Positions 25,328-33,163 of a DNA stretch of 33,824 nucleotides are shown here, one piece after another (positions within the stretch are counted from its first letter, which is position 1; every line of letters begins with the position of its first letter). The notes under the pieces were generated by a model, which did not search any database, was not told where the DNA came from, and saw only the letters and a program-made list of their open reading frames with translations. The stretch is taken from positions 1 to 33,824 of the forward strand of contig CANHQJ010000034.1 in the NCBI GenBank assembly GCA_947462875.1. Direction: 5' to 3'. This stretch comes from Verrucomicrobiia bacterium. Its GTDB lineage: Bacteria > Verrucomicrobiota > Verrucomicrobiia > Verrucomicrobiales > Akkermansiaceae. The translations under genes were made by a program, and so were the position numbers.

Positions 25328-26155
25328 TTAGAAGGCGTAGGTCACGGAAACGCCACCGTAGACATCATTGCGGGTTTCGTTCACGTTGAGATCTTTACGG
25401 GTCTCAAGGCCGAAGTTGCATGCGATGTAGGGGGTCACGGTGACGGAATCGGTGGCTTTGTAAGGAGCGGAGAGAGCCGCGCGAACGTGCGTGAGGCCTT
25501 CTTCGTCAGAGCCGTTGTTGGTGTAGTAGTCGATGGCGTAGCCCATTTGCACCACAGGCACGAGCGAGAGCTTGTCGTTGACTTCGTAGGTGTAGTCAAG
25601 GCCGGCCTCATAGTACCATCCGTCGATTTTGGTATCGAACCAGCTGCCCAGATACAGTTTGAAGTCGCCGAAGCTCTTCGTCATGGTAAGGCCGATGTCG
25701 AGCGCGTTTTTGACTTCCGCGTCATAGATGCCGCCTCCGTTGGAAACACCGTCGATTTCACCGGAGAAGGTTTCGAAGAAGTGGTAGTTGGTGACCACCA
25801 GGCCGAAAGTCGCGAAATCGTGCTCGTAGCTCAACGAGGCGATCAGGTCCATTTCGGAGTAGTCGAGTTCCCCGCCGCCGCCAGCGATATTGGTGTCAAC
25901 GGTCTCCGTGTAGAGAGCGCCGAGGCCAAGGGTCAATTTGTCGGCAATCGGAGCCGAGAGGTTGACGGCACCCCAGAAGTTGTTGTTGGAGAACCAAAGA
26001 CCGCGGAAGTAGTACGAGCTGTCAAAGCCAGCGCTGACGCTTCCCGTGATCCACGGTTCGGTGGTTGCCGTTGTCGCCGTTGCTTCCGTGGTGCCCGCAG
26101 CAGCGGCACTGGTAGCGAGGATTGCCAAGGAGGACAATTTCAATAGTGTTTTCAT
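25328..26155 (-). CDS. Outer-membrane beta-barrel (porin-like) protein
   Basis: A 275-residue exported protein: signal peptide about residues 1-20 (MKTLLKLSSLAILATSAAAA), then a Thr/Ala-rich segment and alternating amphipathic strands with many aromatic residues (GSVSAGFDSSYYFRGLWFSN, LGLGALYTETVD, YEHDFATFGLVVTNYHFFET, KLYLGSWFDTKIDGWYYEAG), ending in ...VSVTYAF with the C-terminal phenylalanine used in barrel assembly. The exact family is not certain; similar small barrels are annotated as putative porins. The ATG at 26155 is preceded by AACACCATACGA with no SD site. It has its own strong terminator and a long upstream gap, consistent with a separately controlled, well-expressed gene. Confidence 0.8.
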   Translation of the reverse strand: MKTLLKLSSLAILATSAAAAGTTEATATTATTEPWITGSVSAGFDSSYYFRGLWFSNNNFWGAVNLSAPIADKLTLGLGALYTETVDTNIAGGGGELDYSEMDLIASLSYEHDFATFGLVVTNYHFFETFSGEIDGVSNGGGIYDAEVKNALDIGLTMTKSFGDFKLYLGSWFDTKIDGWYYEAGLDYTYEVNDKLSLVPVVQMGYAIDYYTNNGSDEEGLTHVRAALSAPYKATDSVTVTPYIACNFGLETRKDLNVNETRNDVYGGVSVTYAF

Positions 26156-26369
26156 TCGTATGGTGTTGTTTTTAGTTTGTTTGTATCAACCAGATTGACC
26201 TGTGACGGAGCCACAGCCATTCAACACATTCATAAGCACGTGCCGTGCCAACGTAAGAAAATGACTTTGTCATGCATGGATTGATTGCCGGGATGCGCCC
26301 ATACGGTGACGCTCCTCCTTGTCTGTAAGAGGCTTCCCGCGAATTTTCAGGAGCGGATCTTGCGTCTGA

Positions 26370-26391
26370 AAAACATCCCCAGCTCTGGGAT
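26370..26391 (-). terminator. Probable intrinsic terminator of the rhodanese gene
   Basis: On the minus strand ATCCC (26391-26387) pairs with GGGAT (26379-26375), optionally extended by inner pairs, followed by GTTTTT. It lies about 50 bp past the rhodanese stop. The short stem makes this less certain than the others. The remaining space up to the beta-barrel start (26156-26369) shows no gene. Confidence 0.5.
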
Positions 26392-26440
26392 ACAGGCTTT
26401 TGCCAACACTCCCCCGTTGCCCTGAGATCGGACTGTCGCC

Positions 26441-27007
26441 TCAGTGAGAGGTGGAGCAGTTGCCATCGGCACAGCTCGATTGACCGGGCACGCGATTCCA
26501 CGGCATTTTCGACATCAGGATGGCCAGACCGCACCAGCCCGTGGAGCCGGCCATCGTCAGGCCCGCACCGAAAAAGGCGCAGAGAAACACCCAGTTCGGA
26601 TGCACCGTGAGCGCGAGGATCGCACCGGTCAGCACGCCCAGACCGATGGTGAGCTGCACCTGCTGCATCAGCGGCAGCCCTTTTTTTCCGCTGGTCACGA
26701 CGGGCAGGCCCGCTTCCTTCCAGCCGAGAATGCCGCCTTCCAGATTGCGCACCTGGGTGATGCCGAGAGCCTTCAGTTTGTTCATCGCCTCCGCACCGCG
26801 CTTGCCGCCACGGCACATCACGATGACGGGCACGCCGCGATCAATCTCCTGCACCCGCTGTTCGAGCTGGCCGAGAGGAATCAGCTTCGCGGCGGGAATG
26901 CGCATTTCCGCGTGTTCGACCGGTTCGCGCACATCGATGAGACAGCACTCGCCGGAAAGCAAGGGCTGGAGTTCGCGGGGCTGGATGGTATCGGAATGCG
27001 TATTCAT
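26441..27007 (-). CDS. Rhodanese-domain membrane protein (YgaP-like, DUF2892)
   Basis: A 188-residue protein with an N-terminal rhodanese domain carrying sulfane sulfur on C65 (VIVMCRGGKRG) and the family start LIDVREPVEHAEMRIPAA, followed by a DUF2892-like region with two membrane helices (QVQLTIGLGVLTGAILALTV and WVFLCAFFGAGLTMAGSTGW). This matches E. coli YgaP, an inner-membrane sulfurtransferase. The Cys- and His-containing tail (SSCADGNCSTSH) is an extra feature. The start at 27007 follows GCACCAGT and has no SD. It is divergent from an ArsR-family gene with a palindrome between them, paralleling the YgaV-YgaP partnership in E. coli. Confidence 0.9.
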   Translation of the reverse strand: MNTHSDTIQPRELQPLLSGECCLIDVREPVEHAEMRIPAAKLIPLGQLEQRVQEIDRGVPVIVMCRGGKRGAEAMNKLKALGITQVRNLEGGILGWKEAGLPVVTSGKKGLPLMQQVQLTIGLGVLTGAILALTVHPNWVFLCAFFGAGLTMAGSTGWCGLAILMSKMPWNRVPGQSSCADGNCSTSH

Positions 27008-27051
27008 ACTGGTGCGATTTTTTTCTTGTGAAGTTGTGAAACAAGATTACC

Positions 27052-27071
27052 ATATCGCCAGATAACGATAT
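27052..27071. promoter_or_regulatory. Candidate ArsR-family operator in the divergent promoter
   Basis: The inverted repeat ATATCG-n8-CGATAT lies between the divergent rhodanese and ArsR-type genes, 45 bp from the rhodanese start and 23 bp from the regulator start, in an AT-rich gap. This is the usual position and size for a site by which an ArsR/SmtB dimer represses both genes. Binding is inferred. Confidence 0.6.
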
Positions 27072-27093
27072 AGCAAACAATTTTTTTGAAAAA

Positions 27094-27456
27094 ATGAAGA
27101 CACGGAAAAAAGCCGCCAGCTCCAAAACGCTCACTCCGCTCGCCCTGGAGCTTATTGCCAGCCGTTTCCGCGCGCTATCCGAACCCGTGCGCCTGCGCCT
27201 GCTCAATCTGCTGATGCACAAAGAACAGTCCGTCGGCGCTCTCGTCGCCGCCTCCGGCTCGGGGCAGGCGAATGTCTCCAAGCACCTCGCCATCCTGAAA
27301 GAAGCCGGCATGGTCGGCACCCGCAAGGAGGGCCTGCAAACGATCTGCTTCATCGCCGATCCCATCATCAACGAGCTCTGCGAACTCATGTGCTCCCGCC
27401 TCCGCGAGGAAATGGAACACAAGGCCGCGGCCTTGAAGGCGACAGTGAAGGTGTGA
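27094..27456 (+). CDS. ArsR/SmtB-family winged-helix regulator
   Basis: A 120-residue repressor with the HTH core FRALSEPVRLRLLNLLMHKE, recognition helix region GSGQANVSKHLAILKEAGMV and wing TRKEGLQTICFIAD. Cysteines are C85, C96 and C100 (ELCELMC in the last helix). The sulfide/persulfide sensors BigR/SqrR use one Cys in the helix after the first strand and one near the C-terminus; here the first position reads LLNLL, without Cys, so sensing would have to use the C-terminal pair or C85. Its divergence from a rhodanese gene suggests control by sulfane sulfur or metal stress. There is no SD site before the ATG. Confidence 0.9.
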   Translation: MKTRKKAASSKTLTPLALELIASRFRALSEPVRLRLLNLLMHKEQSVGALVAASGSGQANVSKHLAILKEAGMVGTRKEGLQTICFIADPIINELCELMCSRLREEMEHKAAALKATVKV

Positions 27457-27480
27457 GAATACCGGAGTTTTCGCATGCGG

Positions 27481-27515
27481 AAAGAAAAACCCCGCCCGGA
27501 CGAACCGGACGGGGT
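27481..27515 (-). terminator. Intrinsic terminator of the choice-of-anchor/nucleotidase gene
   Basis: An 11-bp stem with one mismatch (27489-27499 with 27505-27515, 5-base loop) is followed on the minus strand by TTTTCTTT. It lies 26 bp past the stop of the large minus-strand gene and 32 bp past the ArsR gene's stop, so it may also stop plus-strand transcription, though no U tract follows on that side. Confidence 0.88.
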
Positions 27516-27541
27516 GAGCCAAGCGACAAGCAGCGACAAAC

Positions 27542-30500
27542 TTATTGCGGAAGAATCAGGCGGTAGAATTCCTTGTCTTCGATTTTCGGGAAGGTGATAT
27601 CGAGCGCACCGGCGGGATCCCAATCGTTTGCCTGAAGGGTGGAGGATTTTTCGATGGGCAGGCTGAGGGTGACGTTGCCATTTTGCACTTGCACCATCAG
27701 GTTGCCGGCACCGCGCAGGTCTTGGATCGACGCGGCGGTGTAGAGGCTGTAGCTGCCGGGGTTCGATGTCACATCGGTGCGACCCGCGGTCCGGATGCCG
27801 GCGAGCGCGGCATTGATCTGGGCGGAGGTGTTGATCACATCCGGATTCAGACCGAGCGATCCCACTTCGATGATGTTGCTGTAGCCGTCGCCGTCGCTGT
27901 CGGTGGTGCCTTGGAGGATGCGGCGGTCCAGTCCCACGACGGTGTCAGCCTTGGCGAAAGCGGTGACGTTGTGGAAGGCGCGCATGTATTCGGCGAAGGC
28001 ATCTTGCTCGGTGCCAGCACCATTCACACCACCGAGGGCGCTGATGGCGGAGGTGTAAGCATTGGCCGAGCCGTCGGTGGTGAGATCCACGCGATTCGCC
28101 GAAGCATTCGTGCGGATGGCCCAAGGATAAGGGTAGGAATCACCGCCAAAGTCCGAGCCGGTCGGCGAGGAATTGGCGAGGAAATTCAGCGTGACCAAAC
28201 GAATCGGACGATTCGGATTGAGCAAGATGCCGTTCGAGACCAGCACTTCCGTGGGATTGCCGTTGGCATCCACCAGCGCCGCATAGCGGATGCGAGTACC
28301 GCCAGTGATGGCGGTGATTTGCGTGGGGCTGCCGGAGCTGGTGTAGCTGATCGCGGTTTCCGCAAGGTCTGCCACGACCGTGATGCCGCCGAGCTGGCAG
28401 AACTGGCCGGGGGTGGCCTTGTCCGCACCAACGCCGTTGCTACCCTGGACGCCGTGCTCCAACAGAACCTTGAGCTGTGCTGCGGTGACCGTAAGCAAGC
28501 TGAGGTTGTTGTTGAACTTGAGCGAGTCTTCCACATCGAGCTGCGAGATGTCGCCCGCGGTTTTGAAGGCCGAGGGATTGGCAGCGGTGGGTTGGGGGAC
28601 GCCGTTGGAATCCACCGAGCCGATGGAGTTACGGATGCCGCCGCCATTCTTGATCGAGACCTCCACGGTGGAGTCGATCTGCTTCGCATACCAGAGGTTG
28701 GCATCAGCGGAGAGATTGCCAAAGTTGGTTTCCTGCTGGCGGACGTTGGTGCGGCGGCCTTCCAGATAGACGGAGGATTTGCCGATGATGAGGCCGTCTT
28801 TGGCAACGATGACGGCGTTGACCGCATCGGTGACCGCTTTCACGGTGCCGCCGCGTGTGCCGGTGGCGTAGGGATCCTGTGCGCCCCAGGCAGCGGTGAC
28901 GGCTGCGGCGTTCACGGTAATATTGTTGCTCGCGGCATCGATGCCGGTGATGTGACCCTGGGCATTGAAGTCCACGATGAGCTGACCGAGGTACTGATAC
29001 TGACCTTCGCCACTGACGACGGCGACGGTGCGTCCATCGAGGTCGGTGGCGGTGAAGGGGTAATTTTCCGCAATGCTGTCACCGGGCTGGAGCACGGTGC
29101 CGGGCTTGGCCATGATGGTGCCGGAACCACCGGCGACAATGATGTCCACGTGGCGCATCTTGGTGGCTAACAGTTTTTCGTTTTCCACCTGCTGCAACTG
29201 GGTGGCCATGACGATCTTGTTGCATCCGGCGGCGACGAGGGCGTCCACGGTGGGCTGCAAGTGAGCGGCGAGCGCATCAATGTCATAGGTGCGCGGGGAA
29301 ACGACGACGGCACCGGTGGGGCCGGTGACGGTGACGAGACCGGGCGAGGAGATGCTGGCGAGGTCCGGCGGCGTCACGCCGAGCACGCCGATTTTTTCGC
29401 CACCGCGCTCGATGATCGCGGCCTTGGCGAGTTTAGCATTGGTGGGCGAGGCGCTGAGACCGGGGTAGTTTTCGTTAGGATGCGGTGCGAAGGCGCCGAT
29501 GTTGCGGATGGCGCTGGTGAACCGCGGCGCGAGATCGGTCACCGCGGGGGGAACGGAAACGGCGGCGCTGAAGTCGAGGTTCGCACTGAGAAACGGGAAG
29601 GCCGCGCCGTAGTGGCGCATGTTCGTGCGACTGGTTTGCGGCACTGGCAGCACGATGTTGCCGAACTCGGTAGTGCCGAGGTCGAACTCGTGGTTGCCGA
29701 TACAGGTGGCATCGAAGCCGATGGAGTTCATGATCGCGATGTCCGGACGACCGGGGTTCTCGCGCAGGTCGGTGTTTGTCCCGCCGGCATTGTAGCCGAA
29801 GACGAAGCCTTGCGCGGTCTTGAGTGCATTTCGCGTGGAAACATCATTGCCTGCGGACAAAAACGCACCGGGGATGAAGCAGTCTCCCGCACCGATGGTA
29901 ATGGAGGCGCTGTTGCTGGAGATGTCTTCGAGCTTATCGACGAGGGCGGCGAATTGCGGTGCGGTGACGATGGAGGAGGTGTCAGCCTCCATGTCGGATG
30001 CGTGCAGCACTTGCAGGCGGAAGGAGGGTGGATTGATTTCATAAACACCCACGCCGCCAGCGACACCACCATCAGAGATACCTTCATAACCTACGATGGC
30101 CATAGTAATTCCGGTGGGGCTATCGGCAGCATCGACGATGGTGACGGTCTCGGGCGAGATCAGGCCTTTGCCGCTGTCGTTGATGTAGCGCAGGACTTGA
30201 GGTGAAGCGGGGTTGGTGATATCGACGACGATCACGCCGTTCTGGCGCTCCATGCCGGCGACGGCGATGACGGTGCCATTGGCGAGAGTGGTGACAGCCA
30301 CGGCTTCAGGCTCGGGGCCTTTGTCATCGGAGCGGGCATCGAAGGCGGTTTTCAGTCCGCCATCGTTCGCATTGTGGCGCTGGGGATCGCGTTGGAAGAG
30401 CTCATTCTCGAGTGGCAGGTGGGAAACGAAACTGAGCGAGTGATCGGCTTCTTTTTTCCACAAGGAAAGCCCGCGGGAGCCCATAGTGACGATCTTGTTG

Positions 30501-31702
30501 ATGTCGGAGTTGGGTGCCGTGGTCGGGAAAACTGGGCCGTTGAGCGATTGATCCCGCAGGACGTTGAGACGACCGTAGTCGTTGTTATTGGTGGAAACGG
30601 AGAATCCGGTGGCAAAGCCATAGGTGCTGGAAAAGGCAGCCAAACGCTGGATATCGCCATCATCGACGCGGGCGTCTCCTTCATCGGCGGTAATGACATA
30701 CACTTCACCATCTTTTGTCCATGAGGCAATGGCATCGGGCATGTGCAGGCCGAAGGCGGGATTGGTGACGTCGAAGATGTCATCGTTGTCCGAGGCATCG
30801 ATGGTGATGGCGCGCTGGCCGAGGTCGGTGACTTTTTCCCATGCGAGCGTGGCGACATCGAAGGTGGCGATGGCGTTGTTTTCTTGCAGGCCTACGAAGA
30901 TCTTCGTGCTATCGGGCGAGAAGGCGAGATACTCGGGCTCGATGTGGAAGTACTTCGCCTTGGTGTTGGCGGGATCGAAGGACGTGTGATCGCGCAGTCC
31001 GGCGATGAGAGTGGGCACGCTGCTGAAGTCGATGGTATTGACGGTGAGCGTAGAGAAGTTAAAGGTGGCGATGTTTCCGGCGTTCACGGCGGAGGCATCG
31101 ATGAACGTGATCGAACCGGGTTGCTGCACGCCATCGAAAGCCGCGACGTTGACGCCGCTACCAGCCCAGGCGTGCTGTCCTTCATTAGCGAAGGCGATTT
31201 TTCCGCCCTTGATTGTGACCATGTCCGGATGAGATCCGGCGGCTGCGGAGCCGAGAATGGTGCCGTCGTTCAGATTGAAATACAACACACGCCCGGTCTG
31301 AGGAACAGTGGTGGTATAGTTGGTGCCGCCTACGTTGACGGTGGATGCGTTGATTGCGGTGGCCACGCCGAGACCGGAGCCGTCCTTGTCAAGAGCCACG
31401 CCCGTGACATCGCTATAAACGAAGCCCGCGACAGGATTCGCCGCGAACCAGGCGGCGATGTCCACCGTGGTATGATTGACAAACTGCGTGCCGTTGTGGC
31501 GCATCAGGCGGATGCCGCCCGCGGAGTTGTCCGTGACAGCGAGCGTGTCGTTGGTGGGAGAAAAGGACACCACCTCACCGGCGGCAACTCCCAGTGGAAT
31601 GACTTGGTGCTGGCGCAGGCCAGTGACCTGCGCGTCGAGCGGGACTTGTGCGAGACCCATCAGGGTCGCAACGAACAAATAGTGAGTGAATTTTGCTTTC
31701 AT
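27542..31702 (-). CDS. Secreted choice-of-anchor I beta-propeller fused to a 5'-nucleotidase-like phosphatase
   Basis: A 1386-residue exported protein. After a signal peptide (MKAKFTHYLFVATLMGLAQV...DAQ) comes a choice-of-anchor I/propeller region to about residue 550 (SFSPTNDTLAVTDNSAGG, YVITADEGDARVDDGD, EPEAVAVTTLANGTVIAVAG). The metallophosphatase domain begins LQVLHASDMEAD (about 560) and includes GNHEFD (about 667), while the C-terminal 5'-nucleotidase domain has NFGNLSADA and KNGGGIRNSIG. A DSDGDGYSNIIE calcium-type loop and a terminal beta module end the protein. Classic metal ligands look altered (DxE instead of DxH, GGSGT instead of GHSH). It probably releases phosphate from nucleotides or organophosphates outside the cell. 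The start at 31702 opens the signal peptide; the frame continues to 31723. Confidence 0.9.
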   Translation of the reverse strand: MKAKFTHYLFVATLMGLAQVPLDAQVTGLRQHQVIPLGVAAGEVVSFSPTNDTLAVTDNSAGGIRLMRHNGTQFVNHTTVDIAAWFAANPVAGFVYSDVTGVALDKDGSGLGVATAINASTVNVGGTNYTTTVPQTGRVLYFNLNDGTILGSAAAGSHPDMVTIKGGKIAFANEGQHAWAGSGVNVAAFDGVQQPGSITFIDASAVNAGNIATFNFSTLTVNTIDFSSVPTLIAGLRDHTSFDPANTKAKYFHIEPEYLAFSPDSTKIFVGLQENNAIATFDVATLAWEKVTDLGQRAITIDASDNDDIFDVTNPAFGLHMPDAIASWTKDGEVYVITADEGDARVDDGDIQRLAAFSSTYGFATGFSVSTNNNDYGRLNVLRDQSLNGPVFPTTAPNSDINKIVTMGSRGLSLWKKEADHSLSFVSHLPLENELFQRDPQRHNANDGGLKTAFDARSDDKGPEPEAVAVTTLANGTVIAVAGMERQNGVIVVDITNPASPQVLRYINDSGKGLISPETVTIVDAADSPTGITMAIVGYEGISDGGVAGGVGVYEINPPSFRLQVLHASDMEADTSSIVTAPQFAALVDKLEDISSNSASITIGAGDCFIPGAFLSAGNDVSTRNALKTAQGFVFGYNAGGTNTDLRENPGRPDIAIMNSIGFDATCIGNHEFDLGTTEFGNIVLPVPQTSRTNMRHYGAAFPFLSANLDFSAAVSVPPAVTDLAPRFTSAIRNIGAFAPHPNENYPGLSASPTNAKLAKAAIIERGGEKIGVLGVTPPDLASISSPGLVTVTGPTGAVVVSPRTYDIDALAAHLQPTVDALVAAGCNKIVMATQLQQVENEKLLATKMRHVDIIVAGGSGTIMAKPGTVLQPGDSIAENYPFTATDLDGRTVAVVSGEGQYQYLGQLIVDFNAQGHITGIDAASNNITVNAAAVTAAWGAQDPYATGTRGGTVKAVTDAVNAVIVAKDGLIIGKSSVYLEGRRTNVRQQETNFGNLSADANLWYAKQIDSTVEVSIKNGGGIRNSIGSVDSNGVPQPTAANPSAFKTAGDISQLDVEDSLKFNNNLSLLTVTAAQLKVLLEHGVQGSNGVGADKATPGQFCQLGGITVVADLAETAISYTSSGSPTQITAITGGTRIRYAALVDANGNPTEVLVSNGILLNPNRPIRLVTLNFLANSSPTGSDFGGDSYPYPWAIRTNASANRVDLTTDGSANAYTSAISALGGVNGAGTEQDAFAEYMRAFHNVTAFAKADTVVGLDRRILQGTTDSDGDGYSNIIEVGSLGLNPDVINTSAQINAALAGIRTAGRTDVTSNPGSYSLYTAASIQDLRGAGNLMVQVQNGNVTLSLPIEKSSTLQANDWDPAGALDITFPKIEDKEFYRLILPQ

Positions 31703-31769
31703 ATGGTGGACGCATTTCGACAATGCAATCGCACGATAGAAACCGTGGCGTCATCGGCAACCGGTTTGC

Positions 31770-31880
31770 TGTGACAAACATTTCACGCACGTGACGCAAC
31801 ATGTCACGGTGTAGATGATATGTGGTTTTTGTGTGACAACCCTGATGCGGTGACGGCACAAACTGACTGACAGAACGTCA
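31770..31880. promoter_or_regulatory. Cluster of GTGAC/GTCAC words upstream of the nucleotidase gene
   Basis: GTGAC occurs at 31771, 31791, 31833 and 31850 and GTCAC at 31803 and 31876. Two form inverted repeats: GTGA-n8-TCAC at 31771-31786 and GTGAC-n7-GTCAC at 31791-31807. TGAC also recurs every 17 bp at 31834, 31851 and 31868. The region is the 5' leader of the minus-strand nucleotidase gene, so a multi-site operator is plausible. The spacing does not match a standard Pho box or CRP site. Confidence 0.5.
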
Positions 31881-31952
31881 CGAAGGATGGATCAGGCTAA
31901 CGGCAGAAGCACCTCTGTTAGGCGGAATCCTATCACGGCAGGAAACGCGGGC

Positions 31953-32483
31953 TCACTGAATCGACAGCGACCGGGTGCCGTGCGTGCTCGCGGTGCGCCG
32001 GTCGTCAGGCGCGGCAGGGGCTTGGGAAACATCCACCAGGTATTCGTCCTCAAGCCAATTCCGGCCGAGCAGCAGAGGATAGGTGAGACCGGAGCGGTCA
32101 TTGAGATTGACGCAGACCTGTTTGCTGCGGCCTTCGTGTTGGACGGTCATTTCGACATACACCCGCTCCTTGGTGCCGCCGGAGTTGCGCACGCGCGCGG
32201 TTTTCGCCAGTGGCAGACGCAACGGCACGCGAGCGCCGTCCTGATTGACCGCGATGAAATCGACGATGCCATTTTGAATCAGCACCGATTCGGCATGCAG
32301 CGAGGTGCTGGCAGCGCCGGTGTCCACGCGAGCGACGAACTCCAGCGCGGCCTCCTCGATCCCGACGCGCGCCGTTTGACCGATGACCTGCTTTTTCTCT
32401 TCCTGCGCAAACTGCATGCCGCCCCAGCCGAGACCCAGTGCACAAAGCGCAAGAAACCATGTCGGTGATGTTCTGCGATTCAT
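31953..32483 (-). CDS. RimB-like retropepsin-fold aspartic protease (Zn_protease/PF05618 family)
   Basis: The family includes RimB, which processes glutamylated ribosomal protein S6 with RimK, and other ATP-grasp-associated proteases once annotated as ATP-dependent zinc proteases. The 176-residue product has an N-terminal hydrophobic segment (WFLALCALGLGWGG) that is a likely signal peptide or anchor, then the catalytic D54-T-G56 in FVARVDTGAASTSLHA, and the conserved RVPLRLPLAKTARV and LTYPLLLGRNWLE blocks. The exported N-terminus argues against a ribosomal role and for a periplasmic one. GGTGAG lies just upstream of ATG 32483; a GTG two codons earlier (32489) is also possible. No rimK is in the window. 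Confidence 0.85.
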   Translation of the reverse strand: MNRRTSPTWFLALCALGLGWGGMQFAQEEKKQVIGQTARVGIEEAALEFVARVDTGAASTSLHAESVLIQNGIVDFIAVNQDGARVPLRLPLAKTARVRNSGGTKERVYVEMTVQHEGRSKQVCVNLNDRSGLTYPLLLGRNWLEDEYLVDVSQAPAAPDDRRTASTHGTRSLSIQ

Positions 32484-32676
32484 TCTCACCCCATTACAGC
32501 AAGAACCGAGCCGATGTTACGGAGAAGTGGAAGAATTTTTCCGATGTGCTCCATCGGGCAATGTCTCCAGCCATGGCGGCATGGTAGAGGGCGTTGTTTG
32601 CAGCGCGATTCATCCATTTCAAGCCCAAACGGCATCTATGTCTCAAACGCTGTATGAAATCGCATCCTCTGCCATC

Positions 32677-32693
32677 ATCAGGATGATCCTGAT
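32677..32693. repeat. Short palindrome spanning a stop codon
   Basis: ATCAGGAT and ATCCTGAT flank a single central base, giving a 17-bp near-perfect palindrome over the final codons of the minus-strand hypothetical gene. With a one-base spacer it is unlikely to form a stable RNA hairpin, and no U tract follows, so a terminator role is doubtful; a protein-binding site is possible. The rest of 32490-32676 shows no gene. Confidence 0.35.
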
Positions 32694-33163
32694 CTCCTGC
32701 GTGCACTGCGTCTCCAAGAGAGAGCCACCAGCCAAAAGGAAAAAAGTTGTATGGGTTCGGGAACGGTGGGCGAACAATCGATCACAGCGCGCCGCGTAAA
32801 AGCGTGAGCGGGCAAGATCCTGCCGAGTAACTGATTTCCGCTCATGATCTCAAACGCACGGTGAAACGGCGACTGCGCCCGAAGCGTGAAGTGCAGATCC
32901 CCGCTGGAAACTTCATACGTCCGTGTCAGCGCCGACGGCTTCTGCGCATCGGCAATCACATGTTCGGACTGCTCAAGTGTCCACTGGCCACTGAAGAACC
33001 CGTGCTTCCTGATGTCGTATTCCATGTTCCCGCTCGCGATCACGCCCTGCTCCGTCAACCAGTCATACGCGATCGCAGCGTGTCCCGTAGAAAGTCCGCG
33101 CATCGTGTAGTCCCACGAGCAAAGTGAATTCGGCAAGCACTCAATCACGGTCGGATTTTGCAT
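32678..33163 (-). CDS. Hypothetical protein, unrecognised family
   Basis: A 161-residue protein starting MQNPTVIECLPNSLCSWDYT. It lacks a signal peptide and is beta-rich, with alternating charged/hydrophobic strands (ASGNMEYDIRKHGFFSGQW, LTRTYEVSSGDLHFTLRA), and ends in FTRRAVIDCSPTVPEPIQLF then SFWLVALSWRRSARRRSGSS: one short hydrophobic helix followed by an arginine-rich tail. That plan suggests a small beta-fold tethered by a C-terminal membrane helix, with the Arg tail on the cytoplasmic side. The open frame runs back to 33301, but the added residues look non-coding. The ATG at 33163 has no SD site. No function is assigned. Confidence 0.65.
   Translation of the reverse strand: MQNPTVIECLPNSLCSWDYTMRGLSTGHAAIAYDWLTEQGVIASGNMEYDIRKHGFFSGQWTLEQSEHVIADAQKPSALTRTYEVSSGDLHFTLRAQSPFHRAFEIMSGNQLLGRILPAHAFTRRAVIDCSPTVPEPIQLFSFWLVALSWRRSARRRSGSS

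Noticed and set aside
27545-29170. 541-codon open frame on the plus strand opposite the nucleotidase gene
   Set aside because: It is antisense to a well-supported gene with signature motifs, is low-complexity Gly/Ala/Asp-rich, and arises from GC-rich codon bias.
31771-31880. Pho box or CRP site upstream of the nucleotidase gene
   Set aside because: GTGAC words are not at 11-bp spacing as in Pho boxes, and the inverted repeats have 7-8 base spacers rather than the CRP N6 arrangement; kept only as an unassigned cluster.
5705-31920. Apparent excess of TGTTAG, with TTA leucine codons usually followed by G
   Set aside because: About ten TGTTAG/CTAACA copies were seen, close to the number expected from base composition on both strands; TTA codons in other contexts also occur (for example near 1611 and 23885).
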